Shown here piece by piece: positions 53,738-62,867 of a stretch of 64,000 nt of DNA. The notes under the pieces were generated by a model. The model made no database searches and was not told where the DNA came from. It worked only from the letters and a program-made list of their open reading frames with translations. The stretch lies in contig NZ_JANZXB010000012.1 in NCBI RefSeq assembly GCF_025371035.1, positions 1-64,000 on the forward strand, written 5' to 3'. The stretch's first letter is position 1. Each line of letters begins with the position of its first letter. The DNA comes from Sphingomonas sp. LC-1. Lineage in GTDB: Bacteria > Pseudomonadota > Alphaproteobacteria > Sphingomonadales > Sphingomonadaceae. Both the position numbers and the translations under genes were made by a program.

Positions 53738-53755
53738 TACCAATATATAATACCA
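53735..53755. promoter_or_regulatory. direct repeat TAATACCA before the TonB receptor
   Basis: TAATACCA at 53735-53742 (overlapping the anmK stop) and again at 53748-53755, separated by ATATA, period 13. It is A/T-rich in a G/C-rich region and lies about 115 bp upstream of the receptor ATG. A GntR or other regulator site is plausible. Confidence 0.45.
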
Positions 53756-53869
53756 CATCTTTACAAGTTCGAGACAGGTATGCATAGTTCGGCTTGTTCC
53801 CGTGCCCCGTCGAGTCCCGTGCTGGCGTGTCGACGGGACCGGATTCGGGCTTATGGGAGGGACTCCATC

Positions 53870-56605
53870 ATGGTGACGTCGTACCGACATACCGCAGCCG
53901 CAGCAGCCTTGGCCGTTGCCCTTGTGCAGATGCCGAGCATCGCGCTCGCCCAGACCAGTCCGGTGACGGAGGCGCAGGGGGAACCCGCGGCGGGCGGCGA
54001 CATCGTGGTGACCGGCACGCGCATCCCGATTCCCGGTCTTACCTCCAGCAGCCCGGTCGCCTCGACCAGCGAAGAGCAGATCAAGCTGCAATCCGCACTG
54101 ACCATCGAGGATTTCTCGACCAAGATTCCGCAACTGTCGGGCGGCGTCCGCCAGGGCTCGCAGGGTAGCGACGCGTTCGGCGCGCAGGTTCTGGAGCTGC
54201 GCAACTTCGGCCAGAGCCGGTCGCTGGTTCTGATCGACGGCACCCGCGCGGCGCCGTTCAGCTTCCGCAACTCGGTCGATGTCAACGCGATCCCCGCCTC
54301 GCTTATCAGGCGCGTCGATGTGCTGACCGGCGGCGCGGCCGCCGTTTACGGTGCGGACGCGGTCGCGGGCGTCGTGAACTTCATCCTCAATGACGAGTAT
54401 AAGGGCATTCGCGGCACCGCGACCAGCCGACTGTCGGTCAGGGGTGGCGCGCAATATGGCGGTTCGCTGATGCTGGGCACCGGCATCGGTGATCGTGGCA
54501 ACCTCGTGATCGCGGCGGACTATACCCAGCGTGACGGCGTTCGGGCGGGACAGCGCGACTGGGCCGCAACCCCCAATCAGACCATTCCCAGCATCGGCGG
54601 CGTCTTCACCGATGTCGCCAGCGGTCGGCGCTTCGGCTTTACCGACGACGGCGCCTTTACGACCACGCCCTCGGCCACCTCGAACCTCTCGGCCAGCTAT
54701 CCGCTGATCTCTCCGCTCAAGAGGATCAACGTGGCGGCGCTCTACAAATATGAAATTACGCCGCAGGTCGAAATCTATGGCCGCGCGATGTACACCAACG
54801 CCCGGACCGAGGAGACCGGCACGCCGGGCGCGGCCCCGGCCTCGGTCAACCGCACGGTGGCGATCAGCGCGACCAATCCGTTCCTGACCGACGCGATCCG
54901 CAACCAGCTGACATTCGTGAACGGCTCGGCACAGGTGAATGTGTCGCGCTCGCTCGCCGAGCTGGGGCTGATCACCTATGCGACCGAGCGGAACACGTTG
55001 CAGTTCCAGTCCGGCCTGCGCGGCCCGTTGACCGATGCGGTGCGGTGGAACGTCTATGCGCAATATGGTCGCTCGACCGAATCCTCGTTGATCTCGGGCG
55101 ATGGCGTGGTCAACAACGCGGCTGGCGCGAACAATTTCGCGTCGATCGTCAACACCGTGAACATCTTCGGCCCACGGCAACCGAGGCTTGCCGCCGCGCT
55201 GGGCAGCACGATCGACGGCTTCAATCGCAAGCGTGACCAGTTCGTAACCGCCGCGACGATCAGCGGCAGCCTGGCCGACCTGTTCTCCCTGCCGGCGGGC
55301 CCGATCGGCTTTGCGGCGGGCGTCGAATATCGCCGGGAGACTGCGAGCATCAACCAGGACAGCGCGCTGCTGACCGGCAACACCTACCGCCAAGGCGTGC
55401 AGGGCGCATATAAGGGGGCGTTCGACGTCGCCGAGCTTTATGGCGAAGTGCTCGTCCCGCTGATCCACGACACGCCGTTGATCCGCAAGCTGGACATTGG
55501 CGGTGCGTATCGCCTGTCGGACTACAACCTGTTCGGCACGCACGGCACCTGGAAGGTCGAAGGCAATTGGGAGGTCGATCGCAACCTGCGGCTGCGCGGT
55601 ACCTATCAGCGTGTGCTGCGGACCCCCAATTTCGGCGAGTTCGCCGCCTCCACCTCATCCCTGCCGCTCAGCAATCTCGTCACCGTCGATCGGCTGAAGC
55701 CTCGCTATGGGGGCGATCCGTGCGTGCTGGGCACCGGCAACGCGGCGCAGTGTGCGCGCCTGGGCGCACCGGCCGTCGGCTCGGCCAATTCCAACGCCGC
55801 GAGCTACCTGACCGGCAATTATTATTATGGCGGCAATCCCGACATCAAGCCGGAGACAGGCTATACGACGACGGCGGGCGCGGTGTTTACCCCGACCTTC
55901 CTGCCCGGCCTGAACGTGACGTTCGACTATTATAATCTCGACCTGCGCGGGGCCGTCGGCGTGATCCAGCCGATCGCGGCGATCACGAGCTGCTACATCA
56001 CCAATCCGACGGCGGGCAATCCGCTGTGCGCACTCGTCACCCGCAACGCGAATGGCAGCTTCGCCGACGCGTTCGTCAACAACCAGAATCTGGGCCGCCT
56101 GCTGCAGCGCGGCTTCGACATTTCGGCGGCCTATACGCTGCGCGCGGACTGGTTGCCGGGCAGGGGCCTGCGCGCCAGCTATCAGGGCAATATCGTCACC
56201 TCCTATCTGATCCAGGCGAACCCGACCGTGTCCGCGGTGCAGTGCAAGGGCACGTTCGGCGCGACCTGCTCCAGCGACGGCACGACGCTGGTACAGCCCG
56301 CCTATCGGCATACCGCCGGGATCGGCTGGCTGCTCGACAAGGGGGTGATCCAGTTCGACTGGCAGCGCATCGGCAAGGTCCGATCGAGCACGGTCGGATC
56401 GACGGAGACGATCAAGGCACAGGACACCTTCGACCTGTCGGCATCCTATGATTTCACCGACACCGTCACGATGAGCGCGGGCGTCTACAATCTGCTCGAC
56501 CGCAACCCGCCGCGCGTATCGACGGGGGGCGTGTTCAACACCTTCCCCGACACCTACGACATCCTGGGACGGACGATCGGCTTCTCCCTGACCGCGCATC
56601 TCTGA
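53870..56605 (+). CDS. TonB-dependent receptor of the amino-sugar locus
   Basis: 911 aa. Signal peptide to about residue 28 (MPSIALAQ), TonB box GGDIVVTGTR, plug with FGAQVLELRNFGQSRSLVLIDGTR and VDVLTGGAAAVYGADAVAGVVNFIL, then the barrel ending in IGFSLTAHL. The GGAAAVYGADAVAGVVNF form is common in receptors for sugars and oligosaccharides in sphingomonads and Caulobacter (family knowledge). ATG 53870 has GGGAGG 9 nt upstream. It sits between anmK and the SSS symporter/murQ genes, so muropeptide sugars or chitin-type oligosaccharides are the likely ligands (inference). Confidence 0.93.
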   Translation: MVTSYRHTAAAAALAVALVQMPSIALAQTSPVTEAQGEPAAGGDIVVTGTRIPIPGLTSSSPVASTSEEQIKLQSALTIEDFSTKIPQLSGGVRQGSQGSDAFGAQVLELRNFGQSRSLVLIDGTRAAPFSFRNSVDVNAIPASLIRRVDVLTGGAAAVYGADAVAGVVNFILNDEYKGIRGTATSRLSVRGGAQYGGSLMLGTGIGDRGNLVIAADYTQRDGVRAGQRDWAATPNQTIPSIGGVFTDVASGRRFGFTDDGAFTTTPSATSNLSASYPLISPLKRINVAALYKYEITPQVEIYGRAMYTNARTEETGTPGAAPASVNRTVAISATNPFLTDAIRNQLTFVNGSAQVNVSRSLAELGLITYATERNTLQFQSGLRGPLTDAVRWNVYAQYGRSTESSLISGDGVVNNAAGANNFASIVNTVNIFGPRQPRLAAALGSTIDGFNRKRDQFVTAATISGSLADLFSLPAGPIGFAAGVEYRRETASINQDSALLTGNTYRQGVQGAYKGAFDVAELYGEVLVPLIHDTPLIRKLDIGGAYRLSDYNLFGTHGTWKVEGNWEVDRNLRLRGTYQRVLRTPNFGEFAASTSSLPLSNLVTVDRLKPRYGGDPCVLGTGNAAQCARLGAPAVGSANSNAASYLTGNYYYGGNPDIKPETGYTTTAGAVFTPTFLPGLNVTFDYYNLDLRGAVGVIQPIAAITSCYITNPTAGNPLCALVTRNANGSFADAFVNNQNLGRLLQRGFDISAAYTLRADWLPGRGLRASYQGNIVTSYLIQANPTVSAVQCKGTFGATCSSDGTTLVQPAYRHTAGIGWLLDKGVIQFDWQRIGKVRSSTVGSTETIKAQDTFDLSASYDFTDTVTMSAGVYNLLDRNPPRVSTGGVFNTFPDTYDILGRTIGFSLTAHL

Positions 56606-56623
56606 TCACTCAGCTTAGCCATA

Positions 56624-56662
56624 GCGCCCGGCCCGATCCGAGGGGCGGGCGCGATCGTTTTT
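56624..56662 (+). terminator. rho-independent terminator after the TonB receptor
   Basis: GCGCCCGGCCC (56624-56634) pairs with GGGGCGGGCGC (56642-56652), 10 of 11 pairs, loop GATCCGA, followed by a T5 run at 56658-56662. It lies 19 bp after the receptor stop, so the symporter-murQ-gntR genes need their own promoter or readthrough. Confidence 0.75.
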
Positions 56663-56704
56663 CGCCCGTGGACGTCCGGTCCGAAGCAATCGGAGCATGT
56701 TTCG

Positions 56705-58261
56705 ATGATGTTGCCCTTCTCTCTGGCCGACTGGCTCGTCATCGCGGCCTATCTGCTGCTGCTGGTCGCGGGCGGATGGATATTCACGCCCCGCAAGACC
56801 GAGTCGGCGCGGGAGTATTTTCTGGCGGGGGGCAATGTTCCCGTTTGGCTCGCCGCGCTTTCGGTCCTGTCCGCAACCCAGTCGGCGGCGACCTTCCTTG
56901 GCGGGCCGGACTATGGCTATCGTGGCGACCTGACCTATCTCAGCGGCAATATCGGCGGGCTGATCGGTGCGGTCTTCGTCGCCCATGTCCTGATCCCGCG
57001 CTTCTATGCGATCCGTGCCACCACTGCCTATGAGTTGCTGACGCTGCGTTTCAGCGAGCGGGCCACGCGCTGGGCGGGGGGCATGTTCCTGGTGGGCCGC
57101 GTCTTTGCCGGTGGTGCACGGGTCTATCTCGCCGCGATCGCGCTTGCGATGGTCGTGACGGGCAGCGTCGGTGCGCAGGGGATCATGATCGCGGCTGCGG
57201 CACTGGTCGTCGCCAGCGTGGCGTTCACGTTTGTGGGCGGCCTGAAATCGGTTCTGTGGAACGACCTGATCCAGTTCATCGTCTATATCGGGTCGGCGGT
57301 GGCGGTGCTGGTGTTCCTGCGCCTGTCGATCCCGGCCTCCAACGCCCAGATCCTGGACGCGCTGGCCCATACGCCGGAGGGTGTCGACAAGCTGCGCCTG
57401 TTCGACTTTTCGCTCGATCTGTCGCGACCCTTTTCGATGCTGGCGATCGTGACAGGCCTCGCGCTGCTCTACATCGCGAATGCGGGCATGGATCAGGACA
57501 CCACGCAGCGCCTGTTGTCGTGCAAGGACGCGAAGACGGGCGCGCGTAGCCTTTACCTTTCCGTCCTGGCGACGGTGCCGACGGTGGGCATGTTCATCGT
57601 GATCGGTCTGCTGCTCTACATTTTCTACGACCGACCAGACCTGATGGGCGGGTCCGGAGCCGTCGCGGCCAGCCAATTCGGTGGCGAGAAGATCAGCATT
57701 TTCATGCATTATATCCTCACCCAATTGCCGGGCGGCCTGCGAGGCCTGGTGACGATCGGCATTTGCGCGGCGGCGGTGGCGACGACCAATTCGGCCCTCA
57801 ACGCGATGTCGTCCGTCCTGGTGCAGGATTTCTACCGTCCCTGGCGTGATCGGCGTGGGCCGGTCGACGAGCATCATTTCGTCCAGGCGGGGCGCGCGGG
57901 CATGGGCGTTATCGGCTTTGCGATGTTCGTGATGGCCGTCGCGTCCTTCTATTGGCAGCGTTACAGCTCGATGGGTCTGCTGGAGTTCGCGCTTCAGGTC
58001 ATGGTGTTCAGCTATGCCGGCCTGCTGGGTGTCTATTTCACCGCGCTGTTCACCACACGAGGGACGACCGGATCGGCGATCGCCGCGCTGCTGATCGGCT
58101 TTGTCACGATTGTGTTGCTGCAACCTGCCATTGCCAGGGCGATCGGTCTGCCCCTGGCCCTTAACGGGTTGTCCTTCCCGTTTCAGCTTTGTCTGGGCAC
58201 GGCCGTCGCGTTTCTGGTCTGCGCCGCACCCGCTGGCACCGCTCCGCACCGAGGTCGTTGA
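56705..58261 (+). CDS. sodium:solute symporter (SSS family)
   Basis: 518 aa with about 13-14 membrane helices. The N-terminus WLVIAAYLLLLVAGGWIFTPRKTESAREYFLAGGNVPVWLAALSVLSATQSAATFLG shows the SSS pattern of TM1 and the unwound TM1/TM2 segment; VLWNDLIQFIVYIGSAVAVL and NAGMDQDTTQRLLSCKDAKTGARS are typical central motifs. It would import a sugar or amino sugar with Na+ across the inner membrane. It is followed by murQ after 1 bp, so (anhydro)MurNAc or a related disaccharide is the inferred cargo, in the place of AmpG or a PTS. GGAG precedes the ATG by 8-9 nt. Confidence 0.92.
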   Translation: MMLPFSLADWLVIAAYLLLLVAGGWIFTPRKTESAREYFLAGGNVPVWLAALSVLSATQSAATFLGGPDYGYRGDLTYLSGNIGGLIGAVFVAHVLIPRFYAIRATTAYELLTLRFSERATRWAGGMFLVGRVFAGGARVYLAAIALAMVVTGSVGAQGIMIAAAALVVASVAFTFVGGLKSVLWNDLIQFIVYIGSAVAVLVFLRLSIPASNAQILDALAHTPEGVDKLRLFDFSLDLSRPFSMLAIVTGLALLYIANAGMDQDTTQRLLSCKDAKTGARSLYLSVLATVPTVGMFIVIGLLLYIFYDRPDLMGGSGAVAASQFGGEKISIFMHYILTQLPGGLRGLVTIGICAAAVATTNSALNAMSSVLVQDFYRPWRDRRGPVDEHHFVQAGRAGMGVIGFAMFVMAVASFYWQRYSSMGLLEFALQVMVFSYAGLLGVYFTALFTTRGTTGSAIAALLIGFVTIVLLQPAIARAIGLPLALNGLSFPFQLCLGTAVAFLVCAAPAGTAPHRGR

Positions 58262-58262
58262 T

Positions 58263-59159
58263 ATGATGAACACCGAAGCGCTCGATCCCCGTTTCCTCGA
58301 TCTCGATCTCTGGCCGACCCAGTTCGCCGTCGAGGCGATGTTGGAGGGGCAGATGGCGGCCATCGCGGCCCTTCAGTCCCAGGTCGCCGCCATCGCGCAC
58401 GCTGCCGAAGCCGCCGCCGCGCGATTGGGGCAGGACGGGCGGCTGGTCTTCGTGGGCGCAGGCACATCGGGGCGCCTCGCGGTCCAGGACGGGACCGAGC
58501 TTCACCCCACCTTCGGCTGGCCGATGGAGCGCATGATCTTTCTGATGGCGGGCGGCATGGGCGCACTGACCGAAGCGCGCGAAGGGGCGGAGGACGATGT
58601 CGACGCCGCGCGCAGGGACATCGACGCCTGCGGCATCACGCCGTCCGATGTCGTGATCGGCGTCGCCGCCAGCGGGCGGACGCCCTACACGGTCGCGGTG
58701 ATCGAGCGAGCACGTGCGGTCGGTGCGCTGACGATCGGCATCACCAACAATCCGGGAATGCCGCTGACCGAGCGCGCCGAGCATGTCGTGGTCGCCGATA
58801 CCGGCAGCGAGGTTCTGGCGGGCTCGACCCGGATGAAGGCCGGAACGGCGCAAAAGGCGGTGCTGAACCTGTTGTCGACTGCGGTGATGCTCCGGCTCGG
58901 TCTCGTCTATCGCGGGCGGATGGTGGCCATGCGCGTCTCCAATGCGAAGCTCTTGCAACGCGGTCGGCGCATGGTTCAGGATATTGCCGGAGTGGATGCC
59001 GAGGTGGCGACACGCGCGCTCGAACGGGCGGACAACGACATTCGACTGGGCATCATCGTCGCCAAGGGACTCCCCGTCGAGGAGGCTGCGGCGCTGCTCG
59101 ACCGCCATCGCGGCAGCCTGCGCGGTGTCATGCGGGCGCTCGGCGAACGGGAGGCGTAA
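58263..59159 (+). CDS. murQ: N-acetylmuramic acid 6-phosphate etherase
   Basis: 298 aa, SIS-domain lyase. It cleaves the lactyl ether of MurNAc-6-P to give GlcNAc-6-P and D-lactate. Signatures: NTEALDPRFLDLDLWPT at the N-terminus, LVFVGAGTSGRLAVQDGTELHPTFGW (with the catalytic Glu region), IGITNNPGMPL and VLAGSTRMKAGTAQKAVLNLLSTAVM. ATG 58263 has GAGG 8 nt upstream; the sequence further upstream in the same frame overlaps the symporter gene and is not MurQ-like. Gaps to its neighbours are 1 and 2 bp, so the symporter, murQ and the regulator form one operon. Confidence 0.96.
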   Translation: MMNTEALDPRFLDLDLWPTQFAVEAMLEGQMAAIAALQSQVAAIAHAAEAAAARLGQDGRLVFVGAGTSGRLAVQDGTELHPTFGWPMERMIFLMAGGMGALTEAREGAEDDVDAARRDIDACGITPSDVVIGVAASGRTPYTVAVIERARAVGALTIGITNNPGMPLTERAEHVVVADTGSEVLAGSTRMKAGTAQKAVLNLLSTAVMLRLGLVYRGRMVAMRVSNAKLLQRGRRMVQDIAGVDAEVATRALERADNDIRLGIIVAKGLPVEEAAALLDRHRGSLRGVMRALGEREA

Positions 59160-59161
59160 CG

Positions 59162-59890
59162 GTGCGCGATATAGCCTGGACGCGAAGCGACGAAGCGACG
59201 CCGCTATACATGCAACTGGCCCAAAGCCTGCGCGAGCACATCAATGGCGGCGGCATCGATCCCGGCAGCGCTCTGCCCTCGGAACGCGAACTCAGTGAAA
59301 TGGCGGGCCTGTCGCGGGTGACGGTCCGCAAGGGCCTCAAGCAGTTGATCGACGAAGGGGTGCTCATCAGCAAACATGGCTCGGGCACCTTCGTCGCGCG
59401 GCAGATCGAAACGGCGGGGGCGAAGCTCACCAGTTTCAGCGACGACACCCGGTCGCGCGGACAGGATCCGGGCGTCGTTTGGATATACAAATCCTATGCG
59501 TTGCCGACCGAGGAGGAAGCCGCCGCGCTGGAAGTGGCGCCCGATGTCCGCGTCGCGCGGCTTGGGCGTGTCCGTCTGGCGGGCAACGAGCCGCTGGCGA
59601 TCGAACATGCGGTGATCCCGGCCATTTTCATGCCCGATCTCGATGCGCTGGGCGACTCGCTCTATCAGGCGCTGGACGTGCATGGTTTCCGACCGACATC
59701 GGGGACGCAGCGTATCCGCGCCTCGCTCGCGACCGAGACGGAAGCCGGAATCCTGAGCGTGCGACAGAATTCCGAGGTGTTGCGGATCGAACGTTGCACG
59801 CGGATCCCCGACGGCCGCGTCGTCGAATTCACCCGTTCGGTCTATCGCGGCGATCGCTATGAGTTCGTGACGGATCTGAACGTCGTGTGA
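59162..59890 (+). CDS. GntR/HutC family regulator with UTRA domain
   Basis: 242 aa. Winged helix at about 10-75 (PLYMQLAQSLREHINGGGIDPGSALPSERELSEMAGLSRVTVRKGLKQLIDEGVLISKHGSGTFVA), then a UTRA ligand-binding domain (about 95-240). This architecture is that of NagR/MngR-type repressors that bind sugar phosphates. The GTG start is preceded by GGGAGG. As the last gene of the symporter-murQ operon it is the best candidate to control the whole amino-sugar locus, possibly in response to GlcNAc-6-P or MurNAc-6-P. Confidence 0.9.
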   Translation: MRDIAWTRSDEATPLYMQLAQSLREHINGGGIDPGSALPSERELSEMAGLSRVTVRKGLKQLIDEGVLISKHGSGTFVARQIETAGAKLTSFSDDTRSRGQDPGVVWIYKSYALPTEEEAAALEVAPDVRVARLGRVRLAGNEPLAIEHAVIPAIFMPDLDALGDSLYQALDVHGFRPTSGTQRIRASLATETEAGILSVRQNSEVLRIERCTRIPDGRVVEFTRSVYRGDRYEFVTDLNVV

Positions 59891-60006
59891 TCCCGCGCCT
59901 GCGCCGATCCGTTGGACGGCCCGGCGAGCGGGGCCATCATGGAACGGTTTGCGCGCCGCAACGCTTTTGTGTCGCGGCGCTGATGCTGCGCATGGGAAGG
60001 CTTGGC

Positions 60007-60252
60007 ATGGCGGACGACAAGGTTGCGACCCTCTACCGGATGGTGCTTCCCGAGCATACATGCCCCTTCGGTGTCCGGGCGAAGGCGATGCTGGAGGCAG
60101 CGGGCTTTGAGGTGGAGGATCATATCCTCTCGACCCGCGAAGAGGTGGAGGCTTTCAAGGACGAGCAGGGCGTCGCCACCACGCCGCAGGTCTTCATCGG
60201 GAGCGAACGCATCGGCGGGAGCGATGCGCTGGAGGCCTATCTGGCCGGATGA
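60007..60252 (+). CDS. glutaredoxin
   Basis: 81 aa, thioredoxin fold. The redox motif is CPFG (in PEHTCPFGVRAKAMLEAAGF), with the cis-Pro loop VATTPQVFIG and the GSH-binding GGSDAL. CPFG differs from the common CPYC and has one cysteine only, so a monothiol or a GSH-transfer role is likely. ATG 60007 has AAGG 6 nt upstream. It follows gntR on the same strand after 116 bp and converges with the NRPS-like gene, with 14 bp between stops. Confidence 0.88.
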   Translation: MADDKVATLYRMVLPEHTCPFGVRAKAMLEAAGFEVEDHILSTREEVEAFKDEQGVATTPQVFIGSERIGGSDALEAYLAG

Positions 60253-60266
60253 TCGCGGCGGCCCGA

Positions 60267-62750
60267 TCACGCTGGCTGTGCCGCCAGGACGGACGCCGGC
60301 AAATGGCCCCGCCCTGCGGCAAGTGGCGGTTGAACGGACGAGAGCGCGGCATCTAGGGCGGCGGCGAGCGCCAGCGCGGCATTGCCCCGCACCATGGTTT
60401 CATGGTCTCCGGCGATTTCCCGAACCGTGATCCGGCCTTTCAGAACCGCGTTCCAGCCCGAGTCGCCATGCCGTGTCGTCGGCTGCATCAGCAGGACGTT
60501 TCCGCAATAGGGGGCGGCGACATAGGAGCGCGTCGCCTGCTCGACCCGCTGGCTGAAGCTGGCATCATCGGGCCGGATGCCGACCCGCCGTCGCAGCAGT
60601 TCGGCCATCCGCCGTCTCATCCCGCCCGCCCCAGGCCGATCCGCATCCAGCAGGGCGAGCAGGCCGACCTCGTGGCCCGCTTCCGTCAATTGCCGTGCCA
60701 GTTCATAGGCGACGATTCCCCAGCGGCACCACCCGCCCAGATAATAAGGGCCGTTCGGTTGCGCTGCCAGCAGATGACGCCGCAGCCGGGCCGCCACCGC
60801 TAAGATCGATAGCGGTCCGCCGCCCAAGGCATCTTCGTCAACGGGATCGATGTTGAGCGCGAAGACGGGCTGGTCGGCGGACAGGCCCCGCAGCATCGTC
60901 CGCATCAATGGTCCGGTGTCGAGCCAAAAGAGTGGCGGTCGATGGCCGTCAGGGTTGAGCAGCATCGCAGCCCCGTCCATCGGCTGGTTCCCCGCTGCGA
61001 TGCGTGCCGCCATCGCCGACAGGGTGGAATGGCGCATCAACTCGATCAGCGGCAAGCGCACGCCAAAGACCGTCTCGATCCGGCGGCTGAGCCGCACCGT
61101 CATCAGCGAATAGCCGCCCAGATCGAAGAAATCATCGTCATCGGCGACGCGCGCCAGGCCCAGCAGGTCGCACCAGATCGCGCTTAATCGTCGATCGATG
61201 GCGTCGACGGCCTCGACCGGCACCGATGCCGGTGCATCGGTGGAAGGATCGGGCAGGGCGGCGCGATCGATCTTTCCATTGGGGGTCAGTGGCATCATGG
61301 CCAGGAAGACGATCCGATCCGGGATCATATAGCCCGGCAGATGGCTCGCGAGGAAGGACTTGATCTCGCGGGCATGAAGCCCTTGTCGGCGCGGCACGAC
61401 ATAGCCGACCAGAAGCGGCTCGCCCGAGGCGTCGGTCCATAATCGCACCGCCCCCCATGCCGCGTCGGGATGGAGGGCCAGTGCCGCCTCGACATCGCCC
61501 AGTTCGATCCGGAAGCCGCGCACCTTTACCTGATCGTCGATCCGCCCCAGGCAATAGAGTGCGCCGCGCTCGTCGAAGCGCCCGAGATCGCCGGTGCGAT
61601 AGACCCGCGTCCCGTCCGCCATCTGGACGAAACGCTCGGCGGTCAGGTCGGGGCGGTTGCGATAGCCGCGTGCGACGCCGGTCCCGCCGATCACGATCTC
61701 GCCCACTGTGCCGGTGGGGACGGGGTTCAACGCCGCATCGGTGACCTGCACGGCGATGCCCGCCATCGGCCAGCCGATAGGTATGGCGTCATGGCTGGGC
61801 GTCACGTGGCATGCGGTCGACCAGACGGTCGTCTCGGTCGGTCCATAGATGTTCCAGAGTTCGTCGCATCGGTGCAGGAGTCGGTCGGCCATTGGCCGCG
61901 TCAGCACCTCGCCACCCGCCAATATCCGCAATCCCGGCTGGCCGCTCCAGCCATATTCCAGCAGGGATCGCCAGGTAGACGGGGTTGCTTGGACCAGATC
62001 GGGGCGATAGGCATCGAAAGCCGCCGCGAGCCGCGCGGGGTCGGCCGCTTCCTCCAACTCGATCAGCGCCAGAGACCCGCCGACGAAGAAGGGCAGGAAC
62101 AGGTCCGGCACCGAAAGATCGAAGCTGAGCCGGGTGATCCCCATGATCCGTTCGCCGGTGCGAAACCCCGGGATGGCCGCCATCGTCTTCAGAAGGGCCA
62201 CCAGCGAGCCATGCTCGATCTCCACGCCTTTGGGGCGACCGGTCGAACCGGAGGTGAAGATGACATAGGCCAGCGTGTCGGGCGTGACCGGCGGCGTAGG
62301 GAGGCAGAGCACGGGATCACGGTCATCCTCGGCGATCATCATCGGCACGCCCAGATCGCCCAGCATCGCGGCATAGCGTTGATTGGCGACGATCAGCGCC
62401 GGGCGGGCATCCTCGACGATATGGGCGAGCCGGGTCGGGGGTGTCGTGGCGTCGATCGGAAGATAGGCCGCCCCGACCTTGAGCACGGCAAGCAGCCAGG
62501 CGGGCAGATCGACGTCGCGCGACAGACAAAGGCCGATCAGGGGATGGTCCTCGGTCAGGGCATGAGCCAGCCGGGCTGCCAGTCGCTCGACCCGTTCCGC
62601 GAGTTCGCGATAGCTATATCGTCTTCCTTGCGCCTCGACAGCGGTTGCATCGGGTTGGCACCGGGCATGATGCTGGAATGTTTCGGGAAGCGAGCGCCAT
62701 GCCCGCGACGCGACATGCGTGACCGTCTCTTGCTGACGCAGCACCTTCAT
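60267..62750 (-). CDS. NRPS-like protein: adenylation, carrier and thioesterase domains
   Basis: 827 aa, no condensation domain. Adenylation domain about 20-510: A3 YVIFTSGSTGRPKGV, A5 NIYGPTETTVW, A7 YRTGDLGRF, A8 GRIDDQVKVRGFRIELGDVE, A10 PLTPNGKIDR. An Asp in SFDLSVPD at the usual position 235 implies an alpha-amino acid substrate. Carrier domain about 525-600 with the phosphopantetheine Ser in FFDLGGYSL. Thioesterase about 615-810, with GGWCRWG where GxSxG is expected (Cys nucleophile) and the His in AGDHETM. Such A-T-TE proteins activate one amino acid and release or transfer it. It is divergent from a glycosyltransferase gene, so decoration of a glycan or lipid is possible. Confidence 0.9.
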   Translation of the reverse strand: MKVLRQQETVTHVASRAWRSLPETFQHHARCQPDATAVEAQGRRYSYRELAERVERLAARLAHALTEDHPLIGLCLSRDVDLPAWLLAVLKVGAAYLPIDATTPPTRLAHIVEDARPALIVANQRYAAMLGDLGVPMMIAEDDRDPVLCLPTPPVTPDTLAYVIFTSGSTGRPKGVEIEHGSLVALLKTMAAIPGFRTGERIMGITRLSFDLSVPDLFLPFFVGGSLALIELEEAADPARLAAAFDAYRPDLVQATPSTWRSLLEYGWSGQPGLRILAGGEVLTRPMADRLLHRCDELWNIYGPTETTVWSTACHVTPSHDAIPIGWPMAGIAVQVTDAALNPVPTGTVGEIVIGGTGVARGYRNRPDLTAERFVQMADGTRVYRTGDLGRFDERGALYCLGRIDDQVKVRGFRIELGDVEAALALHPDAAWGAVRLWTDASGEPLLVGYVVPRRQGLHAREIKSFLASHLPGYMIPDRIVFLAMMPLTPNGKIDRAALPDPSTDAPASVPVEAVDAIDRRLSAIWCDLLGLARVADDDDFFDLGGYSLMTVRLSRRIETVFGVRLPLIELMRHSTLSAMAARIAAGNQPMDGAAMLLNPDGHRPPLFWLDTGPLMRTMLRGLSADQPVFALNIDPVDEDALGGGPLSILAVAARLRRHLLAAQPNGPYYLGGWCRWGIVAYELARQLTEAGHEVGLLALLDADRPGAGGMRRRMAELLRRRVGIRPDDASFSQRVEQATRSYVAAPYCGNVLLMQPTTRHGDSGWNAVLKGRITVREIAGDHETMVRGNAALALAAALDAALSSVQPPLAAGRGHLPASVLAAQPA

Positions 62751-62867
62751 CCCCTTCCTGTTCCCTCGATCCGGTTCTGACCGGTGAGTATTTCATCGAA
62801 GGAAGCGCCGGTCCGCGATATGTCGAATGATGCATTGCGGGGGGAACATGGCGGCTAGGCGGGAACC

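Noticed and set aside
52574-55543. Antisense open frame of about 990 codons over anmK and the TonB receptor
   Set aside because: Both plus-strand genes are clear family members; the antisense frame has typical shadow composition.
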